Below, piece by piece: positions 1 to 11,466 of a DNA stretch of 64,000 nucleotides (positions within the stretch are counted from its first letter, which is position 1; every line of letters begins with the position of its first letter). The position numbers and the translations under genes are program-made. The notes under the pieces were generated by a model. That model made no database searches. It was not told where the DNA came from and was given only the letters and a program-made list of their open reading frames with translations. The stretch is from Drosophila pseudoobscura (Eukaryota > Arthropoda > Insecta > Diptera > Drosophilidae): contig NC_046679.1 of assembly GCF_009870125.1 (NCBI RefSeq), forward strand, positions 22,072,001 through 22,136,000, read 5' to 3'.

Positions 1-2
1 GG

Positions 3-263
3 GGTGCGGTTGGCATGCGGCGAAGTCAGAAGCGACACGACCACCACGGACTCGTCGGCAGCCAGTTCCGGGTGCTGCTGAACGAACATCAGATATTCAC
101 GGCCATATTTGGCTACATAATCGATGGCATCGAAATGATAGACCGAATCGCTGCGACTGGCAACCCGATCGGGCGACCTGGTGTGCAATCCATCATCAAA
201 GATTGCGGGTTGTACCGTCCTGTAGGAACTGAGAACCGATCGGACCAACCTTTACCCCCATGA
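3..263 (+). CDS. Cyclophilin-type peptidyl-prolyl isomerase, C-terminal part (5' cut by window edge)
   Basis: The reading frame is open from base 3 to a TGA at 261-263. It encodes the last 86 residues of a cyclophilin. The visible blocks are GSQF (usual GSQFFI), a NEHQ-FTAIFGYIIDGIEMIDRI stretch matching the family's VFG-V--G--V---I block, and an IIKDCG ending typical of the last beta strand. The family catalyses proline cis-trans isomerisation. In the visible part GSQFRVLL replaces the usual GSQFFI, so one commonly aromatic position is Arg. The enzyme core (the R-F-F and Q residues) lies outside the window, so activity cannot be judged. A 14-residue polar tail follows the domain. A polyadenylation signal AATAAA lies at 456-461. 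I cannot say which fly cyclophilin this is. Confidence 0.72.
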   Translation, partial: GAVGMRRSQKRHDHHGLVGSQFRVLLNEHQIFTAIFGYIIDGIEMIDRIAATGNPIGRPGVQSIIKDCGLYRPVGTENRSDQPLPP

Positions 264-2577
264 GGAGCCCCATTACTCGGATCTACTATACACAATTTTT
301 GAAGCATCGTATAATATATGTAATATAAGATAAGACAGACAAGACAGGTGTTTTTAAGAAATTAATCTCTTTGATGTCCGTTTTTGATTGCAATATTGTA
401 CAATATTGTATGTTATATTATAATATTGTTCCGTGGAATAACAAAACGAACAAGAAATAAAAAAGCCAAATTGTCAAAAATGAGACTTGAGAAACTTTTA
501 GAAATATTTTACAAAACGGAATAATACCAAACAGAGAGAGAGAGAGAGAGGATAAGAGATAAAAAGCAACATTTTTAGGCTGTTTTAAATAATAATAATA
601 ATAAAAAGTTATTGTTTCTTTTTTGTTCTTCTATAAATACAAAGTCGATGGAAAATAGTTAATATTTGTGAAATTTCTTGGTTTTTAAGGTCTAAATGGA
701 AATATGTAATTGGCTATTAAATTTTATAGGCATAAGGTAGACACATGAAACAAAATCCTACAATCCTTAGGATGTTTCAAGCGCTACAACGTTACCTGGC
801 TATGAAATCAAGAATTAATACCTTAACTAAAAGGTATTTTAAAATTATAGATATCCAATAATACATAATAACTACATATGAATGGAAATCTTATAAAATG
901 GCACGAAAATTGTGAAATGATTCCAGATAAAGATGATATCTATATGTGCATACATATATATATATATATATATATATGTCTACAATAAAGTAAACTATGA
1001 GATATATCAAACGATATTCTATTCAGTACACACTACGTGATCTATGATAGACATTAAATATCACATCTTTGTCCGTCTGTTAAACATCTCAATACATTCG
1101 AGGTACACTTCATATTTAAGATGAAGTAAATTAATGCAAATCGAATACAGAACACTACGATATACGATACACTATACACGATACACGATACGATATACGA
1201 TTGATATAAGGTTTCCACCTACAAGAAACTCTCTACATCTCTGTCGATATTGTAACACTATCTAATAAGAACCTCTATAAAAAAAAAAACAAGAAATAGG
1301 TGAAATCTTGCGTAGATGTTAACTATATTTACAGGAGATTTATCCATAAAATCACAAAACAATAGCGAGCTAAATCGATTTACCAGAAGTAAATGTTTGA
1401 TGTCTATATAAGCTTTTGTTGTGACCATTATAAACGAATTGTGACATAAGAATAGTTATACATACATATATAAACATATAAACAAGGAACAAGTGATTTT
1501 ATTTAAAAGAAAATCAAAACGAAGGATCAATTGAAGTCTAGAAGAAGCTTTAGGCATCGAGTAATTTTGATATTATATATGCAGAAGTATACGAAGTATT
1601 TGAGTAAGGTATAGGACGGTTTAGCATTGCGTTTTGATTTACTATCATTCATATTAATCTCTTATCAATCAAGCAGAATTAAAAAAAAAATAAAGAAAGA
1701 AAAAGATAGTATTATTCGAAACATATACGATTAATAAGAGATATAATGCATATATGTGATGGCAGATATTGATATTTAATATAAAAGATAAGATATGGTA
1801 ATACACAATACACAGCAGATAATACACAGCAATTATACATTCGTTTGTAAGCCAAATGGAACGAATGTAAGTACTACAGAAAATTAATTTATATTTTAAA
1901 TATTCTATCAATATTAATAAGAATCGTGGAATTTACATTATTTTTTTTAGGTAAAAGAAACATTATATCAGTTAAATTATTTGATTAAATCAAATCGAGA
2001 ATTCTTTGAGTTCAAATATATGACAAAATTAAATTAATTTTTAAGGAAAGTCTCAGATTAAAAAAAATCATCGAAACGGTGGCAAAAAAGCGCATCAAAG
2101 ACGAAGAAATCTCAAATAAAAATTTGCTCAAATGGTATATAGTTTACCGAGAATCCAAATAATACGATTAGTATAGGTACTATATCCATACTTGTGCTGT
2201 AAATGTGTCTGGTTATTAATTCTTAAGGCGTGTTTCTTATAAATCATAATTGGTATGGATTTTTGGCAAAGAGCCCTCCACAGAGCAATGATGCGAAGTA
2301 CAAACACAAACGGAGAAGGGAGAAGAGAACGAATAATGGTCATTAAAATCCAGAGGATTCAAAAAGATACCCACACCCTACACCGAGTTTAAATGTATTT
2401 AAGTGTTAAATGTCCATAGATAATCAAACTTTACATAGCTTTTAAGCAATAATCGAAATGTAATCCCTGTTCGATTGGTGTCTACATATGCAGTGTGTTT
2501 AAATGTGAAAGTTTTCAATAAATGTTGCAGAACTCAAACCCGAATGGAAGGCACATCATATCGATTATATCACTCAC
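264..2577. other. AT-rich stretch without a recognisable gene
   Basis: This region is AT-rich, with simple repeats: an AG run near 535-550, TAA repeats near 590-603, a TA run near 953-977, and loose GATACAC-type repeats near 1160-1200. The first 200 bases are probably the 3' UTR of the cyclophilin gene. I looked on the minus strand for the missing C-terminal Npl4 exons and found no stretch resembling the expected domain. The open frames of 60-80 codons here have AT-driven composition and no family signature. Confidence 0.5.
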
Positions 2578-5086
2578 CTTATAGAAGACATCTGGAACAT
2601 ACTGCTTATCTGTGGACTCACGCACATATCCCAATTCGGGAGCCTCCTTAGTGGGTATCAGACAATCATCTCGGACCAGAGCCATGCACTGGGCAGACAC
2701 CGCATATCCCTCCATATGTACTTGTTTGGTTTTATCTCCTAAATGCATATGGAATGTCAGATTACTGCTCGATGAAAACCGAGTGATGGAAAACACTTAC
2801 CCGTCACACAAATGGTCACAAACTTTGAGCCAAAGACGCCATTTGAGGCATATTTACATGGATTGGGATGACGATTCTGCAGCTCTCCGGCCGTTATGCA
2901 CTCCTGGGCGGTGAGGAAGTGGGTCTCGATGCCACGAATCTGCTTCACAGTTCCTGCAGTTGCATCATCCGTGATGAGATCAGTGAATATCCAACCAATC
3001 TATACAAAAAAAACAAAAGTGTAGTAAACCTATAGTGTAAAAGAAGTGTCTTTCCGGCGCACCTTCTTCAGTCCTAACGCATTGGCTACAGCATCGACTT
3101 CGGCGTCCCCCTCATCGGGGAACATATTGATCGAATCCCGTGTCGATTCCTGCGGTGGCTCATAGATCGCTGCCACCGTGGCGCGTATGCCGAGCGGTAC
3201 ATCTGTATGCGGCTCATACGTGCCGTACAAATAGCCCATACGCTGGTGGCCAGTGGTACGCCAATAGTTTAGGAAACGTTCTACAATTTTGGTATTCTCG
3301 AACATGACATTGTCCACATGTCGATAGGTCTGACGGTTCAGGGTTATGGCCGATGGCTGGCACTTGGAGCATATGCCCTTGGGCCATGGCGGATGTTCCC
3401 TACAGCCTGTCTTGATGCGGCAATTGATGTCATCGAATACAAAGTATTTGCCATGATCCATGCCTGATGTCTGCTTGCGTATGTACGAATGAAACGACAA
3501 GTGCTTGATGTTATTCTCCTTCAAATAGGCCTCATCATAGGGTTCCAGCGGCGAGCAATGAACGCAACGGCCATTGGCATTGTGATGGCAGCTTTAATTA
3601 ATAGATTTTTGAATATTTTATAAACTTAATCGATATAGGAAGATCCCCAAACTTACAGCTTGCTATCGCGTTCGCGCTTAATAGTGCCATCGGCTTTGGA
3701 CAGGTTCAGATCCACCTCATCCTCGATCACGTTAGTTGAGGGCCGAGCGCTGTTCGTATTGCTGTTGCTCAGCTTTTCGCTAGCTGCAGTCGGCTTAAAG
3801 ACCTGATTTTCAATGGCAACGGTACTGGTGCGCTGCAAAGACAAAATTGAGTATGAAAATATGGTTGACTTCCATTAGAAACATTCGACTTACCCGCGTC
3901 GAAGTGCCAGCCATTTGTTTTAAGTATATCATGTCGCCATGCTTCAGTGCGGTTCCCACAAGCTGGGAGCCACTGGCCTGAAGTTCTGTAAGAAAATTAC
4001 GCTCCTTGAACAGGCCGAATCCATCCACTTGCATGGCAGTCTGAACGCTGTCATAGAGTTGCTTCAAATTTGACTTGGGTGAGATCTCAATGCGTTTGAT
4101 GCCCTCCGCAGACTGCACTCGTACTAGCTGTAATAAAAAGGAAAAATAGAGTTCATTATCAAATAATTTTAATTTGATTTTTAGGGGGAACCAAACCGAT
4201 TGTTTGCATAACAGAAACAGACGATGGCGGGCAAAGGCATAAACCAAATTGCGTTTTTTGTATAGAAGGTTCTCAAGCATCAGAGGAGCACTGGCCATGT
4301 CGTAGAGCTGTGATCTGTGCTGGGCTGGGTGCTGGGTCCTGGGTGGGTGAGTGGCTGGGTGGTGGGTGGTAAGTGTAGCTTTGGAAGCTACTAAAGCCTT
4401 AAAAGGCCTTTCTTATTTGATGTTTGGAACTGTACGTCATGAAGGCGCAAAGTTGACTGTGAAAATTTGTTGGCAACGCAATAAAAACAAATGCATTTGT
4501 TGCCAAAATGCGCCATAGAGCGCCCACTATTCCCCCTACTTCCGCATTTGAATTAAATAATAGATTTGTTCTCTTAAGACCTCTCTTAATTTGCCATCAG
4601 TTGCATCAATCTCTTGCTACTGAAATATGTATTTAGATTATCGTTCAAAACCAAAACCTTCATTCTCTCTCTTCACACCCACCACCCCCTTTCCCATTAG
4701 TGCACTTTTACATTCAAAATCTACAAGTCATTGTACTATTTATTTGCTGTCTGCTTTGGCTGGGGTATTATTAAAAGAAACCCTATATTTTATACAGATA
4801 GCAGACCCCATCTATGGCCTTGGACCAAGCAGCAGCACACATTTTCAGATGCACTTTCCATATTTCATAGTTTTCCCAAAATGTATATTTTCTGCCGAGC
4901 AACGGCGACAGAAACAACAACAACGCGGCGGGTCACTTTTGTTTGCCGGCTTTTGCGACTACGTGTCCCCTTTCGGCAGGGGAAACACTCTACAGACACT
5001 TCACAATCTTATTGGTGGTTTAGAGGACACGGAATTAGCAAATTTTATATTGTTGTTAAAAATATACTTACAATTTTGTCGGACAT
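2578..5086 (-). CDS. Npl4: Npl4, ubiquitin-binding cofactor of p97/TER94 (N-terminal six exons)
   Basis: Npl4 with Ufd1 recruits the AAA ATPase p97 (TER94) to ubiquitylated substrates in ERAD and chromatin extraction. I resolve six coding exons: 5072-5086, 3894-4127, 3657-3832, 3063-3591, 2801-2999 and 2578-2738, all frame-consistent (about 437 residues). The start is a 15-nt exon encoding MSDKI with a GTAAGTAT donor. It joins LVRVQSAEG, which matches the human start MAESIIIRVQSPDG. Next come a UBL domain (about 1-80), the zinc-binding block with CHHNANGRCVHC and PWPKGICSKCQPSAITLNRQ, then the MPN-like domain (FRHVDN-like, GYLYG, QCMALVRD, APELGY). The last visible donor follows VPDVFYK. The C-terminal third (about 170-200 residues in relatives) is not found down to base 264. 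It lies left of the window in a long intron arrangement, or it has been lost. Confidence 0.9.
4321..4370 (+). repeat. G-rich simple repeat with many GGG runs (Npl4 intron 1)
   Basis: The plus strand holds about eight runs of three G separated by 1-5 bases (GGGCTGGGTGCTGGG pattern). This could form a G-quadruplex. It lies inside Npl4 intron 1 and is C-rich on the transcribed sense strand. Confidence 0.6.
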
Positions 5087-5100
5087 TGTCGGCTATTGTA

Positions 5101-5215
5101 ATCAGTGTTACCGCGGATTTATCGTTAAAATATACCGTCCGACCCTCAGAAATATATCAAAATACACCGTCCCATTTCAAAAATATACCGTAAATATACT
5201 GACGAATTCAAGTTA
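5101..5215 (-). promoter_or_regulatory. Npl4 core promoter: Motif 6 / Motif 1 module from a dispersed repeat
   Basis: On the minus strand three GTATATTT-like elements are followed by the GGTAACACTG element (plus-strand bases 5103-5112), which differs from the Drosophila core promoter Motif 1 (YGGTCACACTR) at one base. The Npl4 ATG lies only about 15-25 bases further on, at 5086, so transcription probably starts right at or just after this element. GTATWTTT is the known Motif 6, which co-occurs with Motif 1 in fly housekeeping promoters. The same arrangement with the same spacer sequence recurs at 8093, 37953 and 41641. Confidence 0.65.
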
Positions 5216-6110
5216 TATTTTACATATTCCTCGTTTTTCAAAAATTCCGTGGAATATTACCACCTATATAGAACATTTAGCCATGCCCACATAGTTTTAT
5301 CCGATTAGTGAATATATTTTCTAATTGACTGGTTTATTTTAAACATTTGCTTTTATTGCATTTTGCGTAAAAATCGGTTTTAGCGAAATAGGTCAAGAGA
5401 AAAAAGAAGTTCATATTGCTTAATTTAGACATTTCGTTGAATAATTCTGGCTAACTAAAACTCCTAGTTCTGCCCAAATATTTTTAGGCTGTTGATGAAT
5501 AAATATGTTTCAAGATTTGCTAGGTTTTAGTCCTTTCTTTTATTTTATTTTTGCTAAAACAAGGCCTAAACAAAATAGTTCAACAAAAAAAAAAAATCGC
5601 AATATTGCTGGTATTTGGAGACATGATGCGTGTATAGCTTTTGTATACCCTATTTCGATAATTTCATATGAAGATTAAATGTAATATATAAAGACCTTTT
5701 CTTAAATTGATATGTTTTAGACATATTCATGTGTATTATTAGTATCATGTATATTTATATCGATCTTCATACATTCGCAGCCTGGGATGACAAATATTTT
5801 CTCAGTTCTATAACATCCATTTCCCCTAGGGTATGTGTACATGTTGCCAACCGGGGAAAAGAGGTCCTTACCCGTTTCAAGTTCGGTTATCGATACTATC
5901 GACTGGATACGAGTGGTGCGCGCCAAATATAAATTGTTTGAATGTGAACGACAAGGATTTAAATGTTGTCAACCGGATCATTACTGATTCAAAAATACGA
6001 CGAATGCCTCAATTTTTATATTCCGTCGAATATTGCCAGCTACTATGTTTTGAATATTTTTATTTTTAAAAAGAAGCTACTGTGCAACACTGGTTACCAG
6101 TCAGTATTTA
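5110..6110 (-). repeat. Dispersed repeat family, copy upstream of Npl4
   Basis: From 5110 to about 5720 this sequence is close to 8101-8710, including the blocks GACGAATTCAAGT, CCGTGGAATATTACCACC, ATAGTTTTATCCGATTAGTG and AATAATTCTGGCTAACT. Beyond 5720 the two copies diverge but keep shared submodules such as CCGTCGAATATT. I see no long terminal inverted repeat and no coding capacity. It resembles the non-autonomous Helitron/INE-1 class of Drosophila in size and dispersion, but the class is inferred, not shown. Confidence 0.6.
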
Positions 6111-6257
6111 ATGGTATCGATATTAATTAAGCGCGCACATTTCAATTTAAATGTATTCATATAGCGGCGTGTTTTACAAGTATGCAACAAACAACAATTT
6201 GTATTTTATCTAATGGAAGACTGCAAATGAAAGCATGTGCTGCGGGCTGCTTGAACT

Positions 6258-7845
6258 TCAATCGTACTTCAGATTTCCCATGCAAATGTACTTGATATCC
6301 ACATAATCATCGATGCCATGATGGGAGCCTTCGCGTCCTATGCCAGACTCCTTGACGCCGCCGAATGGCGCCTCTGCGGCCGAGATCATACCCTCGTTGA
6401 CGCCCACCATCCCCACCTCAAGGCGCTTGGCCACCCTGAAGACCTGCTGCAGATTCTCGCTGTAGAAGTAGCCGGCCAGGCCGCGTCTTGTGTCGTTTGC
6501 CTTTTGTATGGCCTCCGTCTCGTCCTTGAAGCGGATGATGGAGACGACGGGTCCGAATACCTCCTCCGTGTAAAGTTGGGCCGTGGGTGGGACATCTGTG
6601 ATGATCGTGGGCGCATAGAAGAGCGGCCCAATCGATGGCAGAGGCTTGCCTCCTGTTATGACGTTCGCCTTTTTGCCGCGAGCATCCTCCACAAAGCCGC
6701 CGACCTTCTTGAACTGCATCTGGTTGATGAGGGGTCCGATCTGGACATCGTTGGCCTTACCATCGCCGATCTTGAGCGCCTCCACTCGCTGCTTCAGCTG
6801 CGTCACAAACTTTTCGTAGACGCCGTCCTGCACAAAGAATCGGTTGGCCGAGACGCAGGTCTGGCCGCAATTACGGAACTTGGATGCCATGGCTCCCTCG
6901 ACGGCCTTCTCCACATTAGCCGAGTCGAAGACAATGAATGGCGCGTTGCCGCCCAGCTCCAGGCAGATCCTCTTGATTCCATCCGACGAGTTGCGGAAAA
7001 GGAGCTTGCCCACCTCCGTGGATCCGGTAAAGGAAATGCCGCGAACGTCTGGACTCTTGCAGAAGAGGTCGCCAATGGGGGCCGCCTTATTGGTCGTGAC
7101 CACATTGATCACTCCTTTGGGAATGCCCGCCTCCTCGGCCAGCTTGGCCACAGCCAGAGCGGTCAGCGGTGTGTCCTCTGAGGGCTTTACCACAACGGTA
7201 CAGCCCGCAGCCAGAGCAGCGCCAGCCTTGCGGGTGATCATGGCCAGTGGAAAGTTCCAGGGTGTGATTAGGGCTGCAACACCAATGGGCTGCTTCATTA
7301 CAATGATCTCACGATTAGCCACAGGACTGGGAATGATCTCCCCATAGATGCGACGAGCCTCCTCTGCGAACCATTCGACAAAGGCATTGCCGTAGGCCAC
7401 CTCCCCTTTGGACTCGCTAATGGGTTTGCCCGATTCAGCGGTCATTATCTCGGCTATCTCCTGGCTATGCTGCTCGATGAGTTTGTGCCATTTCTGAAAA
7501 GCGCGAGATAAGCTTATCAAAATTATCTATTCACGGGCGGGCTCTACTCGAACTGGATTTCACCTTTAAAAGGTTGGAGCGATCTTTGGCTGTCAGAGAG
7601 CGCCACTCCTTGGACTCGTATGCCTGCTTGGCCGCATTGATGGCATCCTGGGCATCCGACACGGTCATGTTGGGCACATTCCCAATCACCTCGCCGCTGG
7701 AGGGGTTCCTCACCTCGAAGGTGGCGCTGTTGCTGGAGTCTATCCAGTTGCCATTGACTAGAGCCTTGCTCTGCACCAAAGCCGAGAAACTGCGCATTTT
7801 ACTCAAGCTGGATCTGCTTGTGATAGGGCGGAGGTGTCGCCACAT
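6258..7845 (-). CDS. Ssadh: Succinate-semialdehyde dehydrogenase, mitochondrial
   Basis: This enzyme oxidises succinic semialdehyde to succinate, the last step of GABA catabolism in mitochondria. There are two exons, 7564-7845 and 6258-7493, giving 505 residues. I start at the ATG at 7845 (MWRHLRPITSRSSLSKMRSF), a basic Ser-rich leader typical of a mitochondrial presequence. The frame is open further upstream but without another ATG. Aldehyde dehydrogenase landmarks are present: TPWNFP with Asn174, the NAD-binding GSTEVG, ELGGN with Glu273, and NCGQTCVSANR with Cys307. The length fits the family. The intron is short (70 nt). Upstream lies the repeat-derived Motif 6/Motif 1 module at about 8100, correctly oriented for this gene. 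The gene looks intact. The plus-strand open frames across it are antisense shadows. Confidence 0.96.
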
Positions 7846-8092
7846 TCTGCCGGACAAATCAATCAATAAACAAGAACATTAACAATTGGTTAAAAATCGA
7901 TTCGATTGTTGTTGCTGCCAGCCGGTATCTCTCTCTCTCACCTGTTTGCCGTACAGGTATCAGGTATTTGGCCAAAGTATTATCTAAACCGGAATCAGGG
8001 CAATTCGCTGGGTGCTAAGTGCTCTTCTTTTTGCTTTTTATTCGAGCGCTTTGATTGCTTTTAATTGATTTTAATTTGTACTACGCTCGGAA

Positions 8093-8215
8093 CCATTGTG
8101 ACCGCGGATTTATCGTTAAAATATACCGCCCGACCCTCAGAAATATACCAAAATATACCGTATTAAAAAAAATATATACCTTAAATATACTAAGGAATTC
8201 CAGTTCTATTTTACA
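8093..8215 (-). promoter_or_regulatory. Ssadh core promoter: Motif 6 / Motif 1 module from a dispersed repeat
   Basis: The minus strand shows GGTATATTTTGGTATATTTC, a spacer CTGAGGGTC, a third GGTATATTTT, then CGGTCACAATGG (plus-strand 8092-8103), one base off Motif 1. The Ssadh ATG lies 248 bases downstream, leaving room for a short 5' UTR. The spacer is shared with the modules at 5101, 37951 and 41641, so these are copies of one ancestral sequence rather than independent assemblies of motifs. Confidence 0.62.
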
Positions 8216-8960
8216 TATTCCGTTTTTGATATTCCGTGGAATATTACCACCTATATAGAACATTTAGCCATACCCACATAGTTTTATCCGATTAGTGAAT
8301 CTATTTTCTAATTGACTGGTTTATTTTAAACATTTGCTTTTATTGCATTTTGCGTAAAAATCGGTTTTAGCGAAATAGGTCAAGAGAAAAAAGAAGTTCA
8401 TATTGCTTAATTTAGACATTTCGTTGAATAATTCTGGCTAACTAAAACTCCTAGTTCTGCCCAAATATTTTTAGGCTGTTGATGAATAAATATGTTTCAA
8501 GATTTGCTAGGTTTTAGTCCTTGCTTTTATTGTATTTTTGTTAAAACAAGGCCTAGACAAAATAGTTCAACAAAAAAAAAAAGTCGCAATATTGCTGATA
8601 TTTGGAGACATGATGCGTGTATAGACTTTTGTACACCCTATTTCGATAATTTCATATGAAGATGAAAGGAAATTTATAAAGGCCTTTTCTTAAATTGATA
8701 TGTTTTAGACATATTCATGAATATGATTGGTATCCTGATACCTATTATGCCCAGAAACATTTGCGTGAATTTAGCAACATTTGCGTATGGAATGGGTCTC
8801 ATATTGTCGTCAACCGGCTATTACCCATAAATACTCGTTTTTGATCCTCCGTCGAATATTACTAGCTATATATGTAGATCTTTCAACTTTGCCCACATAA
8901 TTATATCCGATAAGTGAATCAATTTTCTACTTGACTGGCCTATCCTAAATACTTGCTTTT
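8101..8960 (-). repeat. Dispersed repeat family, copy upstream of Ssadh
   Basis: This is homologous to 5110-5720 with a handful of base changes across the first 600 bases. The distal part holds CAACATTTGCGTATGGAATG, the reverse complement of the block that is tandemly repeated at 16066-16560. A second CCGTCGAATATTACTAGC submodule is followed by ACATAATTATATCCGATAAG. The element therefore seems to be built of iterated related modules. Confidence 0.6.
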
Positions 8961-9720
8961 ATAAGATTGCGTCTAAAATAAGGTGTAAAAAAAGTTCACG
9001 CAAAAAGGGGCTCACTTCTTTACGAGGGTTGGTTGAATAGTATTCTGAGCTGGGCGCGGAACTTGAATGTATACGATTCTTCAATTATTCAATATTATAG
9101 TACATATGTGATTTATCTCTTTTCGGAGGATAGTTTTAATTTCGAATTATAGATTATTAATAAAACCATAGCCATTAGATACGGAATCCAATTGGATTGG
9201 AATCGCCGACCCTTTAGATCCAAATCTACTTGACATGAAGATTGAAGTTTATGCTCCTCTAGAACATCCGTTTTCCCACTCCCTAAATTAAAAATCGATC
9301 ATATTACTTGGACAAAACTATATTTAAATTGAAACTAAAAACAGTAAAATATATAAAATAATTTTTTGACTCTTAAATCTGTATATAAACTTTGTAACTG
9401 AATTTTTGTTGTGAAAAAGGTGAGCTAACTTAAACCTGTTGTGTGTTGCGCTAAGCGACAGCCACAAAAAACCTGCTGGGCAGCATTTTGTGGTCGCTCC
9501 TAAATTGATTGATGCTGGTTACTCTTGCTGTGTGTGGACTTAAAGCTATTAGTTTTTGTAGATTTTTCTTCCTGCGCACCTGGGACACGGCCACCAGCCC
9601 ACGCCCCAGCCCCAGCCCATGCTTGCTGGCCGAACTGTTTAGATAAGATATAATCGATTTTCGTATTGCCATCTAGGTTTTAACAGTTTGGCCATGGATA
9701 TCCGCCTACCAGGCTCTCCC
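8961..9720. other. Intergenic sequence and probable Rheb 3' UTR
   Basis: I see no clear gene. The stretch next to Rheb (9451-9720, minus) is probably its 3' UTR. It contains a 73-codon minus-strand frame (9451-9672) with a Lys/Arg-rich, GLGLGRGL-containing product. The frame starts 49 bases after the Rheb stop. Its codon usage is not convincing and I recognise no family. Confidence 0.35.
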
Positions 9721-10711
9721 TTATGAAATAATGCAGCTACTCTTCTCCTGGGGATTACCATTCTCATTCTCAATCAGTATTAGTAGCTGATGAAATATGT
9801 CTCCAACAGACTGCGGCAACAAAGAAAGATATGAGAATAGAGCATTAATTTTATTGCTAAAAGGATACTTGCCTCATTTTGTTTGGCGGATGTTTCGAGA
9901 AATGCAGCTCGCCAGGATTCTGCCAGTTTCTTGCCCTCTTCTGTGGTTACAGTTCGCTCTTGATGCAAATCGGTTTTATTGCCTACTAACACTACAGGTA
10001 CACTGCAAAATATAATAAATTATTAAAGAATTTCCATCGTATATTGCAAATTTGCGTACTATTTTTTGCCCATCACATCTAAAAGTTTTTCGTATATAAT
10101 TTTGATAACTTCAAAGGACTTTTGGCTCGTTATTGAATAGACCAGGACATAGCCGTGGAAATCCATGCTGTATTGTACCGGGAATATGCTGTATTCGTCC
10201 TGGCCAGCAGTATCGATCAGCTTCATGTCATACTCCTGCGAGTTGACCTTGGTCTCCTTGGTGAATGCTAAATAAGGTAGAACAAATTTAAGTTTTAAAA
10301 AAAAATTAAATTCTCTCATTCGGATGGTGCATGCTGCCATCGCATGATGATGATGCATCTCATCCTACTCCGAAACGTCATCGCACTCCTCCTGAAAGGG
10401 GAGAACAGCTGCTGCCTGCGCACGCACTTACTATTCTCAATCGTTGGGTCATACGAGTCCACAAATTGGCCTTCAACAAACTGTATGCTGAGCGATGATT
10501 TGCCTGCAGGTGAAACGTAAATTATTACTGGGAATTTTTTGTCAGCTCGTCAGAGTTGTTGCTATTGCTGTTCGAGTGAAATACTACGCAATTAAAGAGC
10601 CCAAACAGCAACAACAGTCATCGAAACGCTGGAGGGGAACTAGAGTTCAATCAAACACTCACCCACAGAACGGTAGCCCATTATGGCTATATTGCGTTCT
10701 TTTGGTGGCAT
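9721..10711 (-). CDS. Rheb: Rheb, small GTPase activating TOR complex 1
   Basis: Rheb-GTP binds and activates TORC1 at the lysosome surface, opposed by the TSC1/2 GAP. Five exons, 10663-10711, 10432-10503, 10060-10267, 9873-10002 and 9721-9810, encode 182 residues, the known fly length. Visible elements are the P-loop GYRSVGKSS (with the Rheb-specific Arg at the Ras Gly12 position), switch [28 protein letters not shown], the GNKTDL base-recognition motif, ETSAKQNE and a C-terminal CAAX box CIIS for farnesylation. The intron between exons 4 and 5 begins with GC (GAG then GCAAGT) instead of GT. Reading phase and homology both require this donor. A decayed promoter-type repeat lies 280-550 bases upstream. 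The gene looks intact. Confidence 0.96.
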
Positions 10712-10984
10712 CTTAGGCGTGTTAAATACACCCAATTATGTTTTAACTTTTAGGTTTAGGGGCTTTTTGCCACTTTTCTTTTATTGTTGTCGCCCCTTTC
10801 GCCTTTCTATGTGTGTGGGGGACTGTCTGCGGGCGTAATAGTGGGGCAGCCTGGTGCTTTGCTTTTCGAAATTATGCTTGCTCAAGATACTTGTTGCTAT
10901 CACAGCTTGTAGCTTTTTTAATGATATTTAATTCAATTATTATGTATTATTTCCACTGAAACAACGATACAGCCAAGCAAAAAA

Positions 10985-11290
10985 TCTGAGCAAGATAAAA
11001 TATACGACTCTCAGAAATATACCGAAACATTCCGTCTCATCACTAACTGGTCTCATTTAAAAAATATACTGTAAATATACTGACGAATTCAAGTTCTATT
11101 TTACATATTCCTCGTTTTTGATCTTCCGTGGAATATTACTAGCAAGATTGATCTCTCAGCCCTGCCCACATTATTTTATACGATTGATGAATCAATTTTC
11201 TCTTGATTGGCTTATTTTTAACACTTGCTTTTATTCGATTTCTATATAACGTTAAAAATTGACAAAATGTACTATTATATACCGATATAT
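10985..11290 (-). repeat. Dispersed repeat fragment between Rheb and RBM42-like gene
   Basis: The blocks ACTCTCAGAAATATACCGAAA, TAAATATACTGACGAATTCAAGTTC and TCCGTGGAATATTACTAGC match the family seen at 5110 and 8101, in the same orientation. The Motif 1 end is not recognisable, so if this once promoted Rheb it has decayed. Confidence 0.55.
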
Positions 11291-11466
11291 CGTCGATATA
11301 TATTGACCTAAAAAAAATACCGAAAAGTATTAAAAGTACCAGCGGCGTTCGTCAGTTATCGCACTTTACACATCTCTAGGCATCAGCTGTTGAAAGGCAG
11401 CATTTTTTGTGAAAATTTGTTTGATTTTGAGAGTTAAAAATTATTTATCTATTAAGATATCAATAA

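Noticed and set aside
1669-1911. 80-codon Ile/Tyr-rich minus-strand frame
   Set aside because: The composition is that of AT-rich noncoding DNA, with no signature.
4627-5294. Two overlapping plus-strand frames of about 187 codons
   Set aside because: They run through Npl4 intron 1 and its promoter repeat, overlap each other in different frames and have no recognisable domain.
6318-7181. 287-codon plus-strand open frame
   Set aside because: It is antisense to Ssadh exon 2, whose motifs and family length are clear.
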